Below, one piece after another: positions 22,643 to 33,100 of a stretch of 64,000 bases of DNA. Source of the DNA: Arthrobacter sp. PsM3 (GTDB taxonomy: Bacteria; Actinomycetota; Actinomycetes; Actinomycetales; Micrococcaceae); NCBI RefSeq assembly GCF_030433895.1, contig NZ_JARUXE010000011.1, positions 62,001-126,000 of the forward strand, written 5' to 3'. The notes below the pieces were generated by a model. The model did not search any database. It saw nothing but the letters and a program-made list of their open reading frames with translations, and was not told the DNA's origin. The stretch's first letter is position 1, and the number at the start of each line of letters is the position of its first letter. A program made the translations under genes and the position numbers.

Positions 22643-24808
22643 TCACGGCTGCGGTGTGTGTCTCTTCGGTTCTGCCCCATCTCCGTTGATCCCTGTCGAC
22701 TCACGGTGCCCGCACAGCATGCCCCGGAGCAGGTCAAGTATCATACCGCTGACAGATCCAAGCGCTGCAGGCTGTTGGCCTGTCAAGGCTCCTTCGTCGG
22801 GTGCAGGATCCGGCCCCGGTTGTCCTGCACCTGTCCGCCGATACAACGGAATGGTGGTGATACGGCTGACCTCCGCGATGTTGGGCGTTCCGGTGAACAC
22901 GGGTCCCGCGGACCATGCGAGTACGGGCGTGAGCAGGAAGCCGCTTTCGGGAAGGGCGATGGCTGGCAGAGTCCCCAGAATGCGCACGCTGCCCGGGTCC
23001 AATGCCGTTTCCTCAGAGGCCTCGCGCAGTGCCGTAGCTGCCGGCCCGTGGTCGCCGGCTTCAGCAGCGCCACCGGGAAAGACCAGCTGCCCGGGGTAGT
23101 TGGTCAGATCGGGTGCACGTTCAGTAAGGAGCGCTGACGGGCCGTGAGGGCTGTCTGTGAGCAGCACAAGCACCGCCGCCGCTCTCAGGGTCACGTGTGT
23201 CGGCTGCCGGTCCAATCCGAGGGGGGTCCGCCCGGTCAGCCGGGCCAAGGTGTCGGCCCATGGCGGCCGCACGGACGTTCCACGGCTCAGCCTGGTCGGG
23301 CCGGCATCGGAGTCCAGCCATTGCAGTTGTCCGGTTTGTACACGCAGCAGCCCCACCCCGGGAGCGGAGTTGGCCGGCTGAACCATCCGGGTCAACTGCC
23401 CAAAACCCGGATGACCGAACAACGCACGCGCGGGACGGCGGACTGTCAGGTCAGTCGGCCCTGAGAAATCAGCGGGGTTGTTCGCGACCGCCACCAAGGC
23501 CTGGCCGGATCCCACGAGGTTCGCCACCGGTCCGCCAAAGGCAACGAGGGTCTCGCTCATCGCCGGCACCAGCAGGAGGTTGGCGCCGGCCTCGGCCAAG
23601 GCGTGCACTGCGTGAGGGTTAAGCAGGTCCCGGCAGATCGCCAGCACCAGATGCCATCCGTCATCGCTGACATGGACCCGTAGCTCGGGCCAGCCCTGGG
23701 GATGGATGTCTTCGTTGACCGGCAGGTCGGCCGGGGAATGCTTGTCCTGGGTCAACGGAGCCGCCACGCCGCGCAAATACGCGACGGCCGTGTTACGGCG
23801 CCGCGGCGACCCGTCGTGCCCGTCCTCGTGATGGTAGCTTCCGGCGACGAGCATCCTGGGGCCGCCGGCCCGGCAGGTCCAGCCTTGCAGTTGGGCGGCC
23901 AGCGACTCGGTGACGCACAACTCGGGCAGCACAACAATGCTCGCGCCGTTCGCGACGGCCGCATGGATCAGCCGGTCTATCTCCTGATGCTGTTTGTCTT
24001 CATCCTTCGGGCGGACCGGGAAGGTCCGCCCGAAGGCGTCAGCCGGGAAATTGAACTCAGTCAGGGTGCGGTTGGGATGGCAGGTCGCCACGACGGTGTC
24101 ACGATCTATGATCCCAGTGAGCTCCCGGGCAAGGCTGTAGTCGAAGATGACCTGGAACTGAGTAACCCATTCCCCGGCAAGCCGGACGTGGCGCGTCTCG
24201 TCCAGGCGGTTGGCCAGCCGCCACGGCGGGGAGGTCGCCGGCATTGCGGTCACCTGCCGGAGGTCCGGACTGTCCAGCGGGATAGGATCGCCCACGCCCG
24301 GCTGGTATGGGCTGCGGCGTCGAAAGGACTCGCGGAAGCTCTGGCAGTACCGTTCGTCCAGCAGTTCGGCTAGCAGCCGCGCGACCGCTACGGCGGGAAG
24401 GCCGTCGTCTGCGGTCAGTGCCGCCGCCAGGGCGCTGGCCACCTCAGCGCCCAGCATAAGTCCGGTCGATGGGGCGGGCAGCAAGGCACTGACGCCGGAG
24501 GTGACCAGTTCCGCTTTGGCGCGGCAGCCGGCATCCTGCATTCGCTCCTGCAGTACTGGGTGCTCGTCCCGGCACAGCTGCAGTAGATGAGTGAGAGCGA
24601 CCAGCGGTTCCCTCTCGGCGGCGATGGCCGCCTGGATCGACGCGACTCGCTGTGGTAGCGGTGATGGCCGGGCAACGCAGGCGGCACATTCCTTCATGGA
24701 TGCTGGCGTGGCACGCCCGCTGGCGTTGACCGTCGCGGGATCGCCGTGCCGGGCAATGGTGGGGCCGCCGCTGTCCTTCGCTTCAGCATCGCTGTCTGGA
24801 TCGTTCAC
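22643..24808 (-). CDS. carbon-nitrogen hydrolase (nitrilase-like)-Nudix fusion protein
   Basis: 721 residues from a GTG at 24808 (AAGGA six bases upstream). Residues about 1-210 are an unrecognised helical region with several Cys (CAAC at 41-44). Residues about 235-500 form a nitrilase-superfamily domain with a candidate Glu296-Lys356-Cys392 triad (LPELCV, DKHS, AICRDL). Residues about 545-690 form a Nudix hydrolase with the box FPGGAAEAGDH...REASEE at about 577-603. The Nudix part resembles the CoA/NAD pyrophosphatase class. The fusion suggests one enzyme that cleaves an amide and a nucleoside-diphosphate bond of the same metabolite; the substrate is unknown. It follows the AarF gene on the same strand. 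Confidence 0.8.
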   Translation of the reverse strand: MNDPDSDAEAKDSGGPTIARHGDPATVNASGRATPASMKECAACVARPSPLPQRVASIQAAIAAEREPLVALTHLLQLCRDEHPVLQERMQDAGCRAKAELVTSGVSALLPAPSTGLMLGAEVASALAAALTADDGLPAVAVARLLAELLDERYCQSFRESFRRRSPYQPGVGDPIPLDSPDLRQVTAMPATSPPWRLANRLDETRHVRLAGEWVTQFQVIFDYSLARELTGIIDRDTVVATCHPNRTLTEFNFPADAFGRTFPVRPKDEDKQHQEIDRLIHAAVANGASIVVLPELCVTESLAAQLQGWTCRAGGPRMLVAGSYHHEDGHDGSPRRRNTAVAYLRGVAAPLTQDKHSPADLPVNEDIHPQGWPELRVHVSDDGWHLVLAICRDLLNPHAVHALAEAGANLLLVPAMSETLVAFGGPVANLVGSGQALVAVANNPADFSGPTDLTVRRPARALFGHPGFGQLTRMVQPANSAPGVGLLRVQTGQLQWLDSDAGPTRLSRGTSVRPPWADTLARLTGRTPLGLDRQPTHVTLRAAAVLVLLTDSPHGPSALLTERAPDLTNYPGQLVFPGGAAEAGDHGPAATALREASEETALDPGSVRILGTLPAIALPESGFLLTPVLAWSAGPVFTGTPNIAEVSRITTIPLYRRTGAGQPGPDPAPDEGALTGQQPAALGSVSGMILDLLRGMLCGHRESTGINGDGAEPKRHTPQP

Positions 24809-24944
24809 AATGCATCCTTCGCAGTTGCAGTATCATCTCGCTTAGCCCGACAGGGTCGGATTGACGGTGGAGGCATCCTGGCCGGGACAGCCGGCGGCAT
24901 GGGGGCGCAGCGGGATCCGGTGCGGCGTGCGGAAGGTTGACTCC

Positions 24945-26609
24945 TCATCGGTATGAGCCCCCCGGGCGCCGTGAAGTCCAGGCCAGATAGGCGCCAAGTG
25001 CACCGCCCGCGCCCAGGCCGGCGCGCATCAGTGGTTTCTCCCAGTTGCCCCAACGTTCCTTGTCCCCCGCCGTTAGAGCTCCGACACCTCCGATCAGCGC
25101 CGCAGCGATCATGCCTGCTATCAGACGGTTGCCGATGCGTTCCACCCGCCCGACCAGGGGTTCGAGCTCCGCGGCCCGTAAATGGACTTCCAAGCCCGTG
25201 TCGAGGGTATCCACGACTCGACGGAGTATGTCCGGCAGGTCCGCGGCCAGTTCCGCTGCGTCAGTACCGGCTGCGGCCATGCGCCTGGCCAACGCCTGCG
25301 GCGCAAATCGGCTGAACATCAGCTTCTTCGCGTAGGGGGCCAGCACCACGCCCAGATTAAAGCCGGGATCCAATTCAACTCCGATGCCTTCGGCCATGAT
25401 CATCATCTTCAGGAGCTTCGCCAGTTCCTGCGGCATCTGCAGGTGGTAAGTGCGCATCAGCGCGACGGCTTGGGTGATCAGCGGCCCGATTTCGATCTGA
25501 TTGAGTTGGCGGCCTTCGTAGAGGGCAATAAACCGGGTGACGTCCGCGCGCAGCCGGCTGCGGTCCACAGGCTGCCGGGTTACGGAAAGGTCCAGCAAAG
25601 CGGAGCCGACACGGCCGGGGTCGCTGCGGGCCAATGCAGTCAGCAGGACGCCGAGTTGGCCGCGCAGCTTGTCGTTCACCTCGCCAACCATGCCGAAGTC
25701 GATGAGACCTATGCGACCGTCGGATTCGATGAACAGGTTGCCTGGATGCGGATCGGCATGAAAAAACCCGTCTTCGAAGACCATTTTAACTGCTGTGGCT
25801 GCGGACCGGAGGGCCAGCGCCTCACGGTCGATCCCTGCGCGGTCCAGCGCCGTGAGGTCATTGACTTTCATCCCCACGATCCGCTCCAGCGTCAGCACCC
25901 GGGACGTAGTCGTCTCCCAAAAGACGCGGGGAATGTGTACGCCGGGATCGGCGGCAAAGTTCTCGGCGAATCGCTCCGCGTTCCGCCCTTCCTGCAGATA
26001 GTCGAGTTCTGCCCGCAAAGTCTGTGCAAAATCCGCGGCTATGCCAGGGAGATTATAGTCAGCCGCCGCCTCCCACCGGTGGCTGATCTGGACCGCGAGG
26101 TTCTGCAGAATATCCAGATCTGCCTCGATCGTGGGAATGACGTCGGGCCGCCGGACTTTTACCACGACGGGTGTCCCGTCGTGGAGAGTTGCTGCATGGG
26201 CCTGGCCGATAGAGGCACTCGCCAGGGGGTCCAGGGTGAAATCCGCAAACACCTCGTCCGGCTCGGACCCCAGCTCTTCGCGAATAAGCTGACGGATCGT
26301 TGCCCCTGGCACAGGCGGGGCACCGTCCTGGAGTTTAGCCAACTCCGTCTGATACTGGGGCGGCAACAGGTCAGGCCGGGTGGAGAGGAGCTGGCCGAGC
26401 TTGATGAACGTCGGCCCCAGCTCCTCGAAGGCCAACCGCAAGTGGTCCGGATTCGTGTAAGGCTCGGCCCTTCGTTCGTGGCCCATGAGCCCCTGATGGA
26501 ACGGGACCCACCGCTCGAGGCCAGTGATACCCACGAGGAAGCCCAGCCCGTGCCGGGCCAGAACCTCGCTGATTTCCTGATAGCGGTGTACACGTAAGTT
26601 CGTTGTCAT
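24945..26609 (-). CDS. AarF/UbiB family atypical kinase
   Basis: 554 residues from the ATG at 26609 (MTTNLRVHRY); a longer frame to 26687 lacks family similarity. The UbiB/ABC1 landmarks are present: ELGPTFIKLGQLLSTRPDLL at about 60-80 (KxGQ motif), ASASIGQAHAATL, catalytic VVVKVRRPDV, HADPHPGNLF and LIDFGMVGE. The C-terminus has two hydrophobic segments (LIAGMIAAALIGGVGALTA and following). Members act on isoprenoid-lipid or quinone metabolism as ATPases at the membrane. It lies 99 bp from the EamA gene in the same minus-strand series. Its client here is unknown. Confidence 0.9.
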   Translation of the reverse strand: MTTNLRVHRYQEISEVLARHGLGFLVGITGLERWVPFHQGLMGHERRAEPYTNPDHLRLAFEELGPTFIKLGQLLSTRPDLLPPQYQTELAKLQDGAPPVPGATIRQLIREELGSEPDEVFADFTLDPLASASIGQAHAATLHDGTPVVVKVRRPDVIPTIEADLDILQNLAVQISHRWEAAADYNLPGIAADFAQTLRAELDYLQEGRNAERFAENFAADPGVHIPRVFWETTTSRVLTLERIVGMKVNDLTALDRAGIDREALALRSAATAVKMVFEDGFFHADPHPGNLFIESDGRIGLIDFGMVGEVNDKLRGQLGVLLTALARSDPGRVGSALLDLSVTRQPVDRSRLRADVTRFIALYEGRQLNQIEIGPLITQAVALMRTYHLQMPQELAKLLKMMIMAEGIGVELDPGFNLGVVLAPYAKKLMFSRFAPQALARRMAAAGTDAAELAADLPDILRRVVDTLDTGLEVHLRAAELEPLVGRVERIGNRLIAGMIAAALIGGVGALTAGDKERWGNWEKPLMRAGLGAGGALGAYLAWTSRRPGGSYR

Positions 26610-26708
26610 TGCCGGTTCTGATTTCTGCACGGTGCGGGAGTCTTCGAAGTGGAACGGCGGGCCGCACGCTCCTGCACGGCTTGGCATTCCATGCAGCGTG
26701 TCCGCGGA

Positions 26709-27638
26709 CTACTTTCCACGGAGGTCTTCAGGCCTTTGCAGGGCGGGCTGTCTTCGCGGCAGCACAAGGACAACCATGGACGCCAGAACCAGGACCATGC
26801 CGGCCAAACTCCACGCATTCTGGCGTTCCCCCAGGACGACCATGGACAACAGGATGCCGAACACCGGCACCAGGAAGGTCCAAGCCGAGACCGCGTCAAG
26901 GCGGCAGTGCTGGACTTCTGTGAACCAGCCGAGAAAGGCCGCAGCGGTGCCCACGAGGGAAACATAAAGGAGAATGCCGATGAAACGCACGCCCCAGTTG
27001 ATGGCCGGCGCCCCCTCGGTGAGCCCGGCGATGACGGCAAGAAATGCGCCCCCGACCAGGAAATGCCATGCAATCACCTGCAGGATATCGGCCTTTATCT
27101 GCCTCGAAATCAATGTTCCGGCGGTAACCGCGAGAGCTGCGGTGATTGACAGCCACGCACCGGTGCCAGTCCCGCTGGGTAAGGCGACTGCCAATAGCCC
27201 TGCGAAGCCTGTCCCCATCGCCGCCAGCGTGCGGCCCGACACGCGCTCCTTGTATATCCACCAGGCCGGAAGCACTATGAGCAAGGGCTGTGCATTGGCC
27301 AGGACGGAGGCAGCTCCAGTCGATAGACCGGCCAGACCGCCAAACATGGCACTGAATGCCAGTGTGACATTGACAATTCCCATCACCGTTATCAAAGTCC
27401 AGGTCCGTGCCCCGCGTGGCGTCGGTTCCCGACGGAATCCCGCAACTGCTAGAAGCACCCCGCCGGCGATGAGCGCGCGCAACGCGGCGAACCACAGCAG
27501 CGGGGCATCCTTCAGACCGATGCTGATCGCTAGAAAGCACGAGCCCCAGGCAAAGGTTATCCACAGCATCCGCAGCGGCTTCGGCCGACGGAGGCCTCCG
27601 ACCTCTTCGGAACTGATTACTGTTGAGGGTACGCGCAC
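26709..27638 (-). CDS. EamA/DMT family transporter
   Basis: 309 residues with ten hydrophobic spans in two EamA repeats: first half RMLWITFAWGSCFLAISIGL onward, second half AWLSITAALAVTAGTLISRQ onward, closing with FLVPVFGILLSMVVLGE, the usual signature of the last helices. A GTG at 27638 is the likely start, overlapping the preceding gene by 22 bp. DMT carriers export or import small metabolites; the substrate cannot be read from sequence. Its coupling to the small secreted protein gene argues for one transcript. Confidence 0.88.
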   Translation of the reverse strand: MRVPSTVISSEEVGGLRRPKPLRMLWITFAWGSCFLAISIGLKDAPLLWFAALRALIAGGVLLAVAGFRREPTPRGARTWTLITVMGIVNVTLAFSAMFGGLAGLSTGAASVLANAQPLLIVLPAWWIYKERVSGRTLAAMGTGFAGLLAVALPSGTGTGAWLSITAALAVTAGTLISRQIKADILQVIAWHFLVGGAFLAVIAGLTEGAPAINWGVRFIGILLYVSLVGTAAAFLGWFTEVQHCRLDAVSAWTFLVPVFGILLSMVVLGERQNAWSLAGMVLVLASMVVLVLPRRQPALQRPEDLRGK

Positions 27639-28063
27639 AGCAGCTCCTTCGTCGGCGGGGTCCCGGAGAGTCTTTCGGCTTGCACAGCTAACGGCTTAGC
27701 CATCTTCTTGATTATGAGGGAACGGGCACCCACCGGCGGATTCGCCTTGGCCTGTTGGAGTTCAGCTACGGAGACGCCGGCCTGGTCCGGCGCGGCGAGG
27801 GCCGCGTCGATTTTCACCAGGGCCGGTCTAACATCGGACAGATCGTGGACCAGGTGCCCCAGCGCCTGCTGGACCAGCAGAGACCCCTCTGACGAAGGAT
27901 TTTCCTCATCGGCGGAAGCCTCCGGGGCCGATAGAACTCCTCCGGCGAGGAAGAGACAGGCCAGCAGGACAGCCGCACATGCTCTTCCGACACAGAGCGG
28001 CCGCGACACTGGATGCCTGGCTTCGTGTTTGCAGGATTTTCCCAATCCCGGTTTCGTTCCCAT
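27617..28063 (-). CDS. small secreted protein, unknown
   Basis: 148 residues from an ATG at 28063 with AGGAG six bases upstream. The N-terminus carries a basic region and a hydrophobic stretch (ACAAVLLACLFLAGGVLS) followed by SAPEASA, a plausible signal-peptidase site, so it is probably exported. The mature part is helical (LVQQALGHLVHDLSD, VRPALVKIDAALAAP) and has one Cys near the end. I do not recognise a family. It sits between the methyltransferase-like gene (71 bp) and the EamA gene (overlap). Confidence 0.65.
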   Translation of the reverse strand: MGTKPGLGKSCKHEARHPVSRPLCVGRACAAVLLACLFLAGGVLSAPEASADEENPSSEGSLLVQQALGHLVHDLSDVRPALVKIDAALAAPDQAGVSVAELQQAKANPPVGARSLIIKKMAKPLAVQAERLSGTPPTKELLCAYPQQ

Positions 28064-28134
28064 AGATGGCTCCTGACATGGACGACTTCTGCATGGTGTG
28101 TCTGGCCGGGGGCGCCCGGCAGGCTGAGGCACCG

Positions 28135-28818
28135 CTACTGAGCCTGGCCAGGTCCGGGGCCTTGAATGCGCGGTGCGCTTTTGTTTTTGCCGAACCGGGG
28201 GATGAAACCCGGAACGCTGCGGGCATAGGCGAGGTAGTCCTCCCCGAATTCGGCCGCCATGTTCCTCTCTTCGTGTCTGGCAAGGCGGTGGTAGACGGCA
28301 ACCAGGATCGGGAACATGATCAGGGTCAGGAGGGTGGGCCACTGAAGCAGGAAACCAAACATGATCGTCAAGAACCCCAGGTACTGCGGGTGGCGGAGCC
28401 GGGCGTAGATCCCAGTGACCGCCAACCGGTGCTCCGTCTGTGCCGCATACAAAACGCGCCACGCCTGATACAGCAGGATGAAGCCGGCAGCTATGAGCAC
28501 GTTGCTCAGCAGGTGCAGGGGATTCAGATGCGGATCTCCCTGCCATCCCATCAGGTCCTGCCACAGATGCCCTGAATTATGAGTCAGAAGACTCAGATTC
28601 GGGAACTGGCTGCCCAGCCAGCCGGAGAGGAAGTAGATGGTCAGCGGAAAACCGTACATCTCCGTGAACAACGCGACGATGAACGCGGCGAACCCGCCGA
28701 AGGCCCGCCAGTCGAGTTTCGTTTTCGGTTTGACGAAGCTGAACGCGAAAACAATGAATATGGCGGAGTTCAGAATCACCAGGAACCACAGGTTGTACCC
28801 GGAATCATCACTTGTCAT
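28135..28818 (-). CDS. isoprenylcysteine carboxyl methyltransferase-like membrane protein
   Basis: 227 residues from the ATG at 28818, overlapping the DUF2933 gene by 11 bp. Five or six membrane spans; the C-terminal half has HRLAVTGIYARLRHPQYLGF and YHRLARHEERNMAAEFGEDY, the SAM-binding signature of the ICMT/PEMT-like methyltransferase group. In metal-resistance islands these proteins are frequent but their substrate (a lipid or membrane thiol) is unknown. A frameshifted copy of the C-terminus exists at 20338-20483. Downstream is the small secreted protein gene. Confidence 0.85.
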   Translation of the reverse strand: MTSDDSGYNLWFLVILNSAIFIVFAFSFVKPKTKLDWRAFGGFAAFIVALFTEMYGFPLTIYFLSGWLGSQFPNLSLLTHNSGHLWQDLMGWQGDPHLNPLHLLSNVLIAAGFILLYQAWRVLYAAQTEHRLAVTGIYARLRHPQYLGFLTIMFGFLLQWPTLLTLIMFPILVAVYHRLARHEERNMAAEFGEDYLAYARSVPGFIPRFGKNKSAPRIQGPGPGQAQ

Positions 28819-29107
28819 GATTTCCACCCCCGCCTCCATGGCCGCCATGGCCTCCGTGACCGAACAGATGCATTCCCAGCATCCCCACGACGAAAACGTA
28901 GGGCAATGCATCGAGCACATGCACCCAATGGCTGGTCAGCAGGTAGAACACGGCGACGGCAACGGTCAGGACGGTCAGTGTGCGGCGCAGGTTAATTCCA
29001 CCGGCGCCGGGTCCGAAGGTCAGCGGGGAGGATCGCCGGTCCAACGGTTTGCCATCCGGGACGGGGGTCCCGGCTGACTGGTCGGGGTGCTCGTGGTCGT
29101 GGTTCAT
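28808..29107 (-). CDS. DUF2933 domain protein
   Basis: 99 residues. An N-terminal His/Asp-rich segment (NHDHEHPDQ), a membrane stretch TVLTVAVAVFYLLTSHWVHVL and a second LPYVFVVGMLGMHLFGHG, ending in a Gly-His-rich tail. The order hydrophobic span followed by LxMHLFGHGGHG is the DUF2933 pattern found in copper and mercury regions. The ATG at 29107 overlaps the GAPDH stop (ATGA), and its own end overlaps the methyltransferase start by 11 bp, so translation is tightly coupled. Metal binding by the His tail is likely but not shown. Confidence 0.85.
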   Translation of the reverse strand: MNHDHEHPDQSAGTPVPDGKPLDRRSSPLTFGPGAGGINLRRTLTVLTVAVAVFYLLTSHWVHVLDALPYVFVVGMLGMHLFGHGGHGGHGGGGGNHDK

Positions 29108-30168
29108 GGCTGGTCCCCCGGCAGGACGGGCAGATGGTCGACGAGGAAGTCCTGCCTCATGCCGAGGGTTGAGTCGGTCATCGTCATGGACGTCACTGCG
29201 TCCGGGGCGGAGCCAGTCAGGGCGCGGATGGCGTCGATGGTCTCGGGCACGACGATGGCCTCGTTATAGACCTGGTAAGTCAGGTAAGCCTCGTCTCCTT
29301 CGACTGTGACGAGTTCCTCCCAGACTGCGACTTCCCACATGTCCCCGCGCGGCCGGCCGAGATCCTTCATCAGTTCGATGGTCGAGTTCAGCGCGACGAG
29401 CCCGTCAGCCATCCGGATGAACGCGATGCGCGGGGCCGCGCGCAGCGCCGTGAGGACCTCCTCCCTCGTCGACGGCCGGGTCAGCTGGAGGGTCCAGTAA
29501 TGGTTGTGGGTCTGGGTGTGGGCGCCCTTGGCCGCGATCGTGACAACGTCCAGACCGGGCAGGACGGTCCGGGCGTCCGGGCCCTGATGGGAGGGTATTT
29601 TCGGTTCCGGGACCATCGTGTTCATGATCCCGCCCAGGTGCGATTCCCAAGGGTCGGTGGCGCGGCGGATGAGGACTCCGCGGGCCTTGGCCAGCAGGCC
29701 CGCGTCCTGCAGGGCACCGAGTACCCTGACGATGCTGGTTGTGTTGCACGAGACGACACGGGTCATGTCCCGGCCCAGTGCGCTGTCATAGTTGGCTTGG
29801 GCTACGAATGAATGCCCTGTGGTGTCATGGGATTCACCGCCCTGCAGGACGACTTTCACTCCTGCCGCGCGGTACCGGGGCAGGTTGCCGGCGGCCACGT
29901 GTTTGGGTGTCGCATCGACGACGACGTCCGCCTGCGCCAGCAGGTCGGCCAAGTCCCCGGAGATTGTCAGGCCTGCCTGGCCCATGGCGTCCCGCGCTTC
30001 GGCGGTGGATGCGAACAGCGGGAAGCGTCCCGCAGCGGACCGGATCCGCCAGTCGGTAATGATATCGGCGACGCCGATCAGTTCCATGTCCGGTTGTAAC
30101 AGGACCGCGTCGGCTACCCGCTTGCCGATGACCCCGTATCCGTTGACGGCCACTCTGGTCTTAGTCAT
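29104..30168 (-). CDS. type II (archaeal-type) glyceraldehyde-3-phosphate dehydrogenase
   Basis: 354 residues. The Rossmann start VAVNGYGVIGKRVADAV at 7-23 and the active site SCNTTSIVR with Cys141 are those of the archaeal-type GAPDH (Gap class II), not of the usual bacterial GapA (which has SNASCTTNCL). It converts glyceraldehyde-3-phosphate to 1,3-bisphosphoglycerate with NAD(P). Its start overlaps the GH65 fusion stop by 8 bp and its stop overlaps DUF2933, so it belongs to the same transcript. In context it would take the triose phosphate made by phosphoketolase. Acquisition by horizontal transfer is likely. Confidence 0.85.
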   Translation of the reverse strand: MTKTRVAVNGYGVIGKRVADAVLLQPDMELIGVADIITDWRIRSAAGRFPLFASTAEARDAMGQAGLTISGDLADLLAQADVVVDATPKHVAAGNLPRYRAAGVKVVLQGGESHDTTGHSFVAQANYDSALGRDMTRVVSCNTTSIVRVLGALQDAGLLAKARGVLIRRATDPWESHLGGIMNTMVPEPKIPSHQGPDARTVLPGLDVVTIAAKGAHTQTHNHYWTLQLTRPSTREEVLTALRAAPRIAFIRMADGLVALNSTIELMKDLGRPRGDMWEVAVWEELVTVEGDEAYLTYQVYNEAIVVPETIDAIRALTGSAPDAVTSMTMTDSTLGMRQDFLVDHLPVLPGDQP

Positions 30169-33100
30169 TGGTATGCCTTTCCACGTGCGGTTGCATTGTT
30201 TCTTCGATGGCGGTCCTCAGCCCCGATGGTTTTGCGGTCTTCGGTACCAAGGGGAAGTCCATGTCTTCCCCGCCGGCGAGTTGCGCATAGATTCCTTCGA
30301 CACCTATCCGCACAGCGGGTGCGCTGCAGGGCTGCAGCCTGATCCGGAGGTTTTCCGCCCTCAGGGACACCTCGATGTGGTGGCCCCGGTACCGGATCTG
30401 GAACCCTGCACTGCCCAGCGGGGCCGGGAGCCGGGGGGAAAAGGTCAGCGCGTTGGCCTCCGTCTGCAGGCCGGCGAAAGCCCGGACGACGACATCGACC
30501 GTCCCGGACATGGCGCCAAGATGGATGCCTTCCCGGGTGGTGCCGCCCTGGGTGTCGTCCAGGTCGGCGACCAGGGCTTCACGGAAGACCTGCCAGGCCC
30601 GGGTTTCGTCGATCCGGGCGAGGACCGAGGCGTGGACCACGCGGCTGAGCGTCGATCCGTTGGCGGTTCGGGCCAGGTAGTACTCCACAGTGCGTTCCAG
30701 ATCGGGTTCCGCGAACGGATAGCCGAGCCGGTGCAGCTGCGTGATCACGCCTGCGGGCCCCAGGAGGTAGATCAACATCAGGACATCAGCCTGCTTGGCG
30801 AGTTTGTACCGGTTGGTCGTGTCGTTTTCAGCTTCGAGGATTAGATCGAGCCGCCCGATGTTTCCGTACGTGGCCCGGTAGGCCGGCCAGTCCAGTTCTG
30901 CCAGGTCTTCGTAACCGTCGAACTGGCTGAGGACTCCGTCGGCATGGAACGGCACGGCGAGTCTGCGGCTGATCCGGGACCAGTGGTTGATCTCCTCCTC
31001 GGTGACCTGGAGCCGGTCCGTGAGGTCATCGCCGGGATGGCCCGCGAGTTCGCGCAGCACATCGGCGGCGCGGTCGCAGAGCCAGGAGAGCAGCACGTTG
31101 GTGTAGGCGTTATCGCGAAGGCCGGTCCCGGGCGCGTCAGGGTACCCGTCGTGGTATTCATCGGGTCCCATCACTCCTGAAATATGGAATCTGTCCTCTG
31201 CAGGGTCATAGCTGGCCAGAGAGGCGAACATCCGGGTCGTTTCGATTATCAGTTCCCCGCCGCGGGCCGCTAGCCAATCCCGGTCCCCCGTGGCCTGGTA
31301 GTGCTGCCATGCGTTGTAGGCTACGGCGAGGCCGACGTGGCGCTGGCGGCTGGAGTTGTCGGGCATCCACCGGGCAGACCGGGCGTTGTAGAGCCGGCGA
31401 GGCGTTTCTTCCCGTCCGTCGCTGCCGCTCTGCCACGGGAACAGCACCCCGTGCAGGCCCTGCGCCCCTGCGGCCGCCCGCGCCGCATCCAGCCGGCGCC
31501 AGCGGTACTCCAGCAGGGCCCGGCTGATGTCGGGGAGCCTGAGCCCGATGACGGGAAAAACGAAAAGTTCATCCCAGAAGACATGCCCGCGGTAGCCTTC
31601 CCCGTGCAGCCCACGCGCCGGCGCCCCGGCGTCCAGGGATGCGGTATGGACGGAGATTGTCTGCAGCAGGTGGAAGACGTGCAGGTTCAGTACCAGCCGG
31701 GACTGCCGGTCGCCGTCAAGGCTGATCCCAAACTCGGCCCACAGCCGCCGCCAGACCGCTTCATGGTCCTTGAGCAGGGCGGTGAAGCCGCTGCTGTTGC
31801 GGGAAATTTCGGCCCAGACTGCGGTCTCGGGGGAGGAAATGGCACCGTCCCGGGAGGTCGCCACTGCCGCTGTCCTGGTCATGGTGGCCGGCTCTCCCTC
31901 GGCCAGCCGGAGGTCGAATTGCCGGACGTGCCGTCCGCCGTCGCGCCCGGCGTCGCGGGGCGTTGGAGCCGGGTCGACGTCGAACACCGTCCGGACGGCC
32001 AGGGCGATGCTGATCCTGCTCTGGCTGGTCTGGACCGCGCACAGGACGGTGCAGCTGTCCACTTCAGTGAAGTCAGCGTCGGTGAGGTGCCGCTGGCCGG
32101 TGCCGGCATAGTCACGGACGTTGGTGTTGGCCACCCCGGCATCGATGCCTGCACGGATGCTCACAGTGCCATTGAAGCCGTGGGCCGTCAGTTTCGTCTC
32201 GAGCGCGGCCAGGTGGGGGTTGCGCATGGAGACCAGCCGCCGCTGCACGACGGTGAGTTGTTCGCCGTCGGGCCCGGTCAGGGTTGCCCGTCGTGTGAGC
32301 AGGCCCCGGCGCAGATCCAGCTCGCTTCGCTCATCGGCGACAGGAATCTCTCCCGTTGACCACCAAGGGCCGGTGCCGATGCGAACGTCCACCGGCAGCC
32401 AATTGGGGACGTTGACCAGGTGCTCTTCTTCCATGTCACGGCCGTGAATGGTGCTTGTTGTCCGGTTATAGACGCCGGCCAGGTAGGTTCCGGGATAATG
32501 GACGCCGTCGTCCTTATGCTCCGGCTGGGTGCCTCGTGTTGCCATGTATCCATTGCCCAGGGCGGTCAGGACCTCCCGGTGGCCTTCGTGGGCAGGGTCG
32601 AACCCGTCGTAGACGAGCGTCCAGGGATCGGTGCGTGAGACCCCCAGGTCCAGCTCGGCGACGTCGCCGAGGACGATGTCGGCGCCGGCCGCCTCCAGTT
32701 GTTCCCGGTGCCCGGCTCGGTCGATGCCGACGACCAGTCCGAAGCCGCCGCGGCGTCCTGCCTGCACCCCGGCGGCGGCGTCCTCGACAACCGCGGCATG
32801 CCGGGGTGCCACACCGAGTTTCCTGGCCGCCTCGAGGAACATGGCCGGGTCGGGTTTGCCGGGCAGGTTCTGTTCGGCGGCGGTCTGCCCGTCGATGATG
32901 ACGTCGAATCCTGTCTCGAGACCGGCAGCCTTGAGCAGGGCGCGGGCGTTGCGGCTGGCCGTGACCAGGCCCACGGGGATGCCCGCGGCACGCAAGCGCG
33001 CCAGCAGGGCGGTAGTCCCGGGGTAGGCCCGGATGCCCTCGCGGGCCACGGCCTCCAGGAACAGGGCGTTTTTTCGGGCGCCGAGTCCGTGGACGGACCA

